Below are positions 7,977-10,862 of a DNA stretch of 10,862 nt, piece after piece. The position numbers and the translations under genes were made by a program. The number at the start of each line of letters is the position of its first letter. Position 1 is the stretch's first letter. The stretch covers positions 1 to 10,862 of the forward strand of contig JAFITR010000043.1 of assembly GCA_017116025.1 (NCBI GenBank), in the 5' to 3' direction. The stretch is from Simkania negevensis (GTDB lineage Bacteria; Chlamydiota; Chlamydiia; Chlamydiales; JAFITR01). The notes below the pieces were generated by a model. That model had not been told where the DNA came from and made no database searches. It was given only the letters and a program-made list of their open reading frames with translations.

Positions 7977-8312
7977 ATGCTGGAAAATTTATTTGGAAAC
8001 CCTGTCATTGAGAAGGTCTTATTTTACCTGCTTAAGAATGAAAAAACTTATGCTTCACAGCTGTACCGCACCTTTGAAACACCTTTATTTAGCTTTCAAA
8101 AAGCTTTGGAACGGCTAGAAAAGGGAGGGATTATAGTGAGCCAAAAAGAAGGAAAAACCAGGCTATATTTTTTTAATCCTCGTTACCCAATGCTGAAAGC
8201 ACTTACGCTATTTCTTGAAAAAGCGTATTCATTTTTACCGAATTCTTTTCGGATAAAATATTATGAATCTCGTGAACGTAAACGCCCACGCCGTAAAGGG
8301 AAGCCTCTGTGA
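7977..8312 (+). CDS. Winged helix-turn-helix protein, putative antitoxin/repressor
   Basis: The product has 111 residues. Residues about 8-70 form an ArsR-like winged helix-turn-helix: a first helix around V-I-E-K-V-L-F-Y-L-L, the helix pair around Y-A-S-Q-L-Y and F-Q-K-A-L-E-R-L-E-K-G-G, then a beta wing with G-K-T-R-L-Y. Residues about 72-90 are a helix that probably dimerises. The tail from about 97 is very basic, ending R-P-R-R-K-G-K-P-L, a tail I recall from homologues that precede nucleotidyltransferase genes. No metal-binding Cys motif is seen, so metal sensing is unlikely. It probably binds its own promoter repeat. It overlaps the nucleotidyltransferase gene by 4 bp (GTGA), implying translational coupling. 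By analogy with AbiEi/AbiEii it may be the antitoxin half, but it is shorter than AbiEi and this is not proven. Confidence 0.8.
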   Translation: MLENLFGNPVIEKVLFYLLKNEKTYASQLYRTFETPLFSFQKALERLEKGGIIVSQKEGKTRLYFFNPRYPMLKALTLFLEKAYSFLPNSFRIKYYESRERKRPRRKGKPL

Positions 8313-8863
8313 GGATCGATTGGAAAACAATTAGCTTGGAAGACTTGGCGGGTCTTTTATCCGAGGAATTACGCAAAAAAGGCATTGAGATCATATTGGT
8401 CGGTGGTGCTTGTGTAACAATTTACTCCAAGAATCGTTATCAATCTTATGATCTAGATTTTGTGACCTACGAAGATCTTAGCAAAGTAAAACAAACGTTG
8501 AAGCTGTTGAATTTTGAAGAATCGTCTGGCTACTTTCGTCATAAAAATTGTCCGTGGATAGTGGAGTTTGTCTCTCCACCAGTTGCTGTCGGAGATGAAC
8601 CTATCACAAAATTTTCTAAAAGAAAAACTGACATGGGCACAGTAAAAATGCTTCGAGCAATTGATAGCATCAAAGACCGCCTGGCAAGCTATTACCACTG
8701 GGAAGATAGACAAGGATTAGAGCAAGCTGTCGATATTTGTTTGGAAGTGCCTAAAATAAATTTCAACGAACTAAAACGTTGGTCAAAAAATGAGGGCTAC
8801 CTTGAAAAATTCCAACAATTTCTAAGTTTTTTCAAAGAACAGAAAAAAAAATATAGAGGCTAA
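8309..8863 (+). CDS. Nucleotidyltransferase-fold protein, AbiEii/DUF6036-like, putative toxin
   Basis: The product has 184 residues. The GTG start at 8309 overlaps the preceding stop and has AAAGGGAAG just upstream. The nucleotidyltransferase signature is clear: V-G-G-A at 31-34, then after a helix the acidic pair D48-L-D50, and a candidate third acidic residue E86 within I-V-E-F. A second conserved-looking block, D-S-I-K-D-R-L near 119-125 followed by Y-H-W-x-D-R-Q-x-L-E-Q-A at about 129-140, fits minimal nucleotidyltransferases of the AbiEii/DUF6036 type. Such enzymes transfer nucleotides to RNA or protein targets; in AbiE and MenT systems they are toxins (family knowledge). The catalytic residues look intact, so it may be active. 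The target is unknown, and a non-toxic regulatory enzyme is possible. The gene ends in nine consecutive A and an R-G tail. It is AT-rich relative to its neighbours, consistent with transfer as a cassette with the wHTH gene. Confidence 0.8.
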   Translation: MRIDWKTISLEDLAGLLSEELRKKGIEIILVGGACVTIYSKNRYQSYDLDFVTYEDLSKVKQTLKLLNFEESSGYFRHKNCPWIVEFVSPPVAVGDEPITKFSKRKTDMGTVKMLRAIDSIKDRLASYYHWEDRQGLEQAVDICLEVPKINFNELKRWSKNEGYLEKFQQFLSFFKEQKKKYRG

Positions 8864-8864
8864 A

Positions 8865-9008
8865 GTGCACTACTGACGGCCTATCTGGCACACCCTCTTT
8901 TCTCACGACTCCGAATGCATCCGTTTACAACATTCAATAAAAATCACCATCGCGTTTCTCATCACTGGTCTATTTGCTCTTATTTGGAAGAGCCCCGAAG
9001 TCTTTTGG
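8865..9008 (+). pseudogene. Detached 5' end of the first FUSC gene, interrupted by TGA
   Basis: In the frame of the downstream FUSC gene this stretch reads V-H-Y-stop, then an uninterrupted R-P-I-W...K-I-T-I-A...V-F-W leading straight into the annotated protein. The second FUSC protein has R-L-T-L-A...M-W at the same place, and the distance from the Lys/Arg to the Trp is 22 residues in both. This segment therefore encodes the first membrane helix of the family. It has no ATG, GTG or TTG after the TGA at 8874-8876. The GTG at 8865 has AGAGG five bases upstream and sits where a start would be expected (25 codons before the Lys, against 16 residues in the partner). Another frame, from about 8864 (L-T-A-Y-L-A-H-P-L-F-S), also looks plausible as an N-terminus, so a one-base frameshift near the T run at 8897-8900 is an alternative to a nonsense mutation. 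Confidence 0.6.
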
Positions 9009-9824
9009 GTGCCTTTAATCGCAATGTTACTACCCGACATAGCCTTAGGATTAGATGGATGGAAAAAACAGCGCATTCTTTTGATGACTGGAGGAATCAT
9101 TACCTTGGCACTCCTTCTCCTCTCTTGGATATCCTTGCTGCCCGGCTCTGAACTTCCCCTTCTTTTACTCACGGTGTTCATCGGATCTTCTTTCCTTTAC
9201 TTTGGGAAAGAATATTTCGGCCCAGGACTCTACCTATCGGTTTTTTCCGTCTTGATCATTATGAGAGGAGATACCTCACACGTCCTGGAACAAGCTGGCT
9301 ACGTTGTGCTAGGAACGGCCATTACATACATAATCTATTGCTGGCTCCCTCTTGATTTATCTTCTTTTGCCCTTCGTGCAAACATAAAAAAAAGCATTCA
9401 AGACGCCGCACGCCTTTACGCCTCCTACGCAAAACATGACGACCTTGTCTTCTACCAGCTTCGCGCTTCTACCTGGCGTACTATGAACGCAATCCATCTT
9501 CTTCTAGAAAAAACGAACAAAATAGAAGAACAACAATCGATAGAAGAATACCTCGAACGCCTTTGGGAACTACGGCGCTTGATCGTTCTTCTCTATTATC
9601 TTAACATCACTGACCCAAAAGAAAAGAATGCCGCTATACACTACTGCCTCTTACTAGCCTCACGACTAAATTTACTCACGACCAAAAAGGAGAAAGAGAT
9701 ATTCAAACACCACCCACCAATTCCTGAGCATCTCCCCAAAACAACAGATCAAACCCTACACGCAATGCATGAGGCCTATTCTAGGCTCGCACACTCTCTA
9801 AAAAAAACCGGACTAGCAACATGA
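9009..9824 (+). CDS. FUSC-family membrane protein, probably missing its first helix
   Basis: The product has 271 residues from the GTG at 9009, the first standard start in this frame after the upstream TGA. Membrane segments are visible at about residues 22-44, 48-66, 72-86 and 95-112, followed by a charged helical domain (about 120-271) expected in the cytoplasm. The layout matches half of a FUSC/YccS/AaeB-type protein: a membrane block followed by a soluble helical block. These proteins are associated with efflux of aromatic acids or with unknown transport. The start leaves out a family-typical first helix that is encoded upstream, so the gene is either a pseudogene, a shortened protein or one starting at a rare codon. 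No good ribosome binding site precedes 9009. The stop overlaps the ATG of the next FUSC gene (ATGA), so the pair was built to be coexpressed and probably to form a heteromer. Confidence 0.65.
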   Translation: MPLIAMLLPDIALGLDGWKKQRILLMTGGIITLALLLLSWISLLPGSELPLLLLTVFIGSSFLYFGKEYFGPGLYLSVFSVLIIMRGDTSHVLEQAGYVVLGTAITYIIYCWLPLDLSSFALRANIKKSIQDAARLYASYAKHDDLVFYQLRASTWRTMNAIHLLLEKTNKIEEQQSIEEYLERLWELRRLIVLLYYLNITDPKEKNAAIHYCLLLASRLNLLTTKKEKEIFKHHPPIPEHLPKTTDQTLHAMHEAYSRLAHSLKKTGLAT

Positions 9825-10723
9825 ACGCCGTAGAAACAAGCTCCGCATGGATATTTTGGCGAGCAGGCAGGCTCACCCTCGCTACCCTTCTTACCTGGGC
9901 CATTGTCCATTTCTTTAATATCCCTTTTGGAATGTGGGCAATATTGACTGTCCTTATCGTTGCACAGATCCATCTAGGTGAATCTATCCGCAAAGGATTG
10001 CACCGTCTATACGGAACACTACTCGGCTGTGTGGCAGGGATTCTCGTCGGAACATATGCCATCCACTACCACTGGGCATTTGCCTATATCCTGCCCATAT
10101 GGGTATTTCTCACTTGGTATTGTGGAGCCATATCTTATGCCTGGAGTATGTTCTTCGGCATGCTGTTGCTCGCCAGCATCTTCTTTTTTATCGGCGGTGC
10201 TGCAGACTATTCTCCCACGCAAGTGATCGGCTTGAGAATGATCAATATTGTAATAGGCGTTCTTATCAATCTCCTAGTAGGAGTTATTTTTCACAAAAGC
10301 AAGACAAAAGACATCTTAAGAAGCGCAGTCAAACATCAATGGAAAAACATATACGATCTGATTACATTAATGGCTGATCTGATTAAAAAAGAACCGTTAG
10401 ACATTACAGATATTAAAGTTCCAATAAAAGAAAGTTATAAAGAACATCTCCAGATTCAAAATACCGTCACCCTCGTGCTGCACGAACCTGAACGCTTTCA
10501 CCAAGAGACAAAATCTTTACAAATAGCTACTGTTCACCAGCGGCGAATATTGGATCTATTAAGCAGCCTGTTACTGCTCTTCGAGCTTTCTCCAAGAAGC
10601 AAAGAAGAGACTCAATCTGTAGCAAATGACCTCCTAAACATCGTCTCCAATACCCCTTCCCAAACATGGGAAGAGGAATTAGAAAAAATGATCGTCCAAC
10701 ACAAACTCGAAGGCCATGGGTAA
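9821..10723 (+). CDS. FUSC-family membrane protein (aromatic acid exporter/YccS-like)
   Basis: The product has 300 residues and appears intact. Six membrane segments can be placed at about 15-33, 36-50, 64-82, 86-104, 106-125 and 134-156. A motif W-A-I-L-T-V-L-I-V follows the first helix, and G-E-S-I-R-K-G-L-H-R at about 53-62 lies before the third helix; this short basic loop with Gly/Arg is typical of FUSC proteins. Residues about 157-300 are a soluble helical domain. Full-length YccS or AaeB proteins are about 650-720 residues and carry two such blocks; here the two blocks are separate neighbouring genes. The start ATG at 9821 overlaps the previous stop, with only a weak ribosome binding site, so translation may depend on the upstream gene. 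If the upstream gene is broken, expression of this one may suffer. The substrate is unknown. Confidence 0.8.
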   Translation: MNAVETSSAWIFWRAGRLTLATLLTWAIVHFFNIPFGMWAILTVLIVAQIHLGESIRKGLHRLYGTLLGCVAGILVGTYAIHYHWAFAYILPIWVFLTWYCGAISYAWSMFFGMLLLASIFFFIGGAADYSPTQVIGLRMINIVIGVLINLLVGVIFHKSKTKDILRSAVKHQWKNIYDLITLMADLIKKEPLDITDIKVPIKESYKEHLQIQNTVTLVLHEPERFHQETKSLQIATVHQRRILDLLSSLLLLFELSPRSKEETQSVANDLLNIVSNTPSQTWEEELEKMIVQHKLEGHG

Positions 10724-10862
10724 TCGGTCACGGAGAGGTTTAGTGAGTAACGGAAGGAACAAGATAGACAAGATAGCTACTTAACGTGAATTCGACGTAA
10801 GGTAAGTTACTGATAAAAAGGGACAACAGGGACAGAATAGGAACAACAAAGATCTGCCATCC
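10724..10862. other. Non-coding tail with short direct repeats
   Basis: No gene is seen. An exact 9-bp tandem, acaagatag, occupies 10759-10776. Three related units follow at 10819-10827 (agggacaac), 10828-10835 (agggacag) and 10839-10847 (aggaacaac). An imperfect dyad lies around cttaacg...cgtaag at about 10780-10801. No hairpin with a T run is present, so no intrinsic terminator for the FUSC genes was found. The repeats look like dispersed intergenic elements rather than an insertion sequence end, but the window stops before this can be judged. Confidence 0.5.
10759..10776 (+). repeat. Tandem 9-bp repeat acaagatag x2
   Basis: Two exact adjacent copies of acaagatag at 10759-10767 and 10768-10776, 36 nt after the second FUSC gene. 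No function is assigned. Confidence 0.6.

Noticed and set aside
7919..8864. CTAAA at 7919-7923 and 8860-8864 as a 5-bp target-site duplication
   Set aside because: Five matching bases are expected by chance, and no transposase or terminal inverted repeat is present.
8874..8876. TGA read as selenocysteine or tryptophan
   Set aside because: TGA ends other genes in the window, tryptophan is encoded by TGG, and no selenocysteine-type hairpin was recognised after this codon.
8915..9151. Small separate gene starting at the ATG at 8915
   Set aside because: It lies in a different frame from the clearly membrane-coding FUSC frame, its translation is not protein-like past the first residues, and it has no ribosome binding site.

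Overview
The window is about 10.9 kb of mid-GC (roughly 45-47% by eye) bacterial DNA with every supported gene on the + strand. A lipoprotein signal with a lipobox, a peptidoglycan-binding LysM domain and long periplasmic-type proteins point to a diderm (Gram-negative-type) bacterium. The lineage is not fixed by anything I can see. A member of the PVC group (Chlamydiota/Verrucomicrobiota-like) is a guess from overall protein style only. TGA is used as a stop in several genes, so the standard bacterial code applies. No rRNA, tRNA, CRISPR array or transposase is visible.

Region A (1-299) is non-coding. It holds a G-rich hairpin, a long inverted repeat built from the cttcgc/gcgaag type of intergenic repeat, a short direct repeat and a weak promoter candidate. 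Region B (300-7929) looks like one operon of three tightly packed genes. The first encodes a coiled-coil LysM lipoprotein (245 aa). The second encodes a giant 2161-aa protein anchored by a single membrane helix, with long coiled coils followed by TPR-like helical repeats. The third encodes a small FlgN/type III chaperone-like cytoplasmic protein. Together they resemble an envelope-spanning assembly: an outer-membrane lipoprotein touching peptidoglycan, an inner-membrane-anchored periplasmic scaffold and a cytoplasmic helper. I do not recognise it as a described system, and it is the best candidate for something new here.

Region C (about 7926-8863) is a compact two-gene cassette: a winged-helix DNA-binding protein and an AbiEii/DUF6036-like nucleotidyltransferase, overlapping by 4 bp. 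It has its own near-consensus promoter whose -10 box lies inside a perfect inverted repeat, as expected for an autoregulated toxin-antitoxin-like unit. The cassette is AT-rich and has a base skew opposite to its neighbours, which suggests it was acquired.

Region D (8865-10723) holds two adjacent, overlapping genes for FUSC-type (aromatic acid exporter/YccS-like) membrane proteins. The first lacks a usable start codon ahead of its first membrane helix. That helix is still encoded in frame upstream of the first permitted start but is cut off by a TGA, immediately downstream of the cassette. The gene is therefore either a fresh pseudogene, a truncated gene or a gene with an unusual start. The second FUSC gene is intact. 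Region E (10724-10862) is non-coding and contains short direct repeats.
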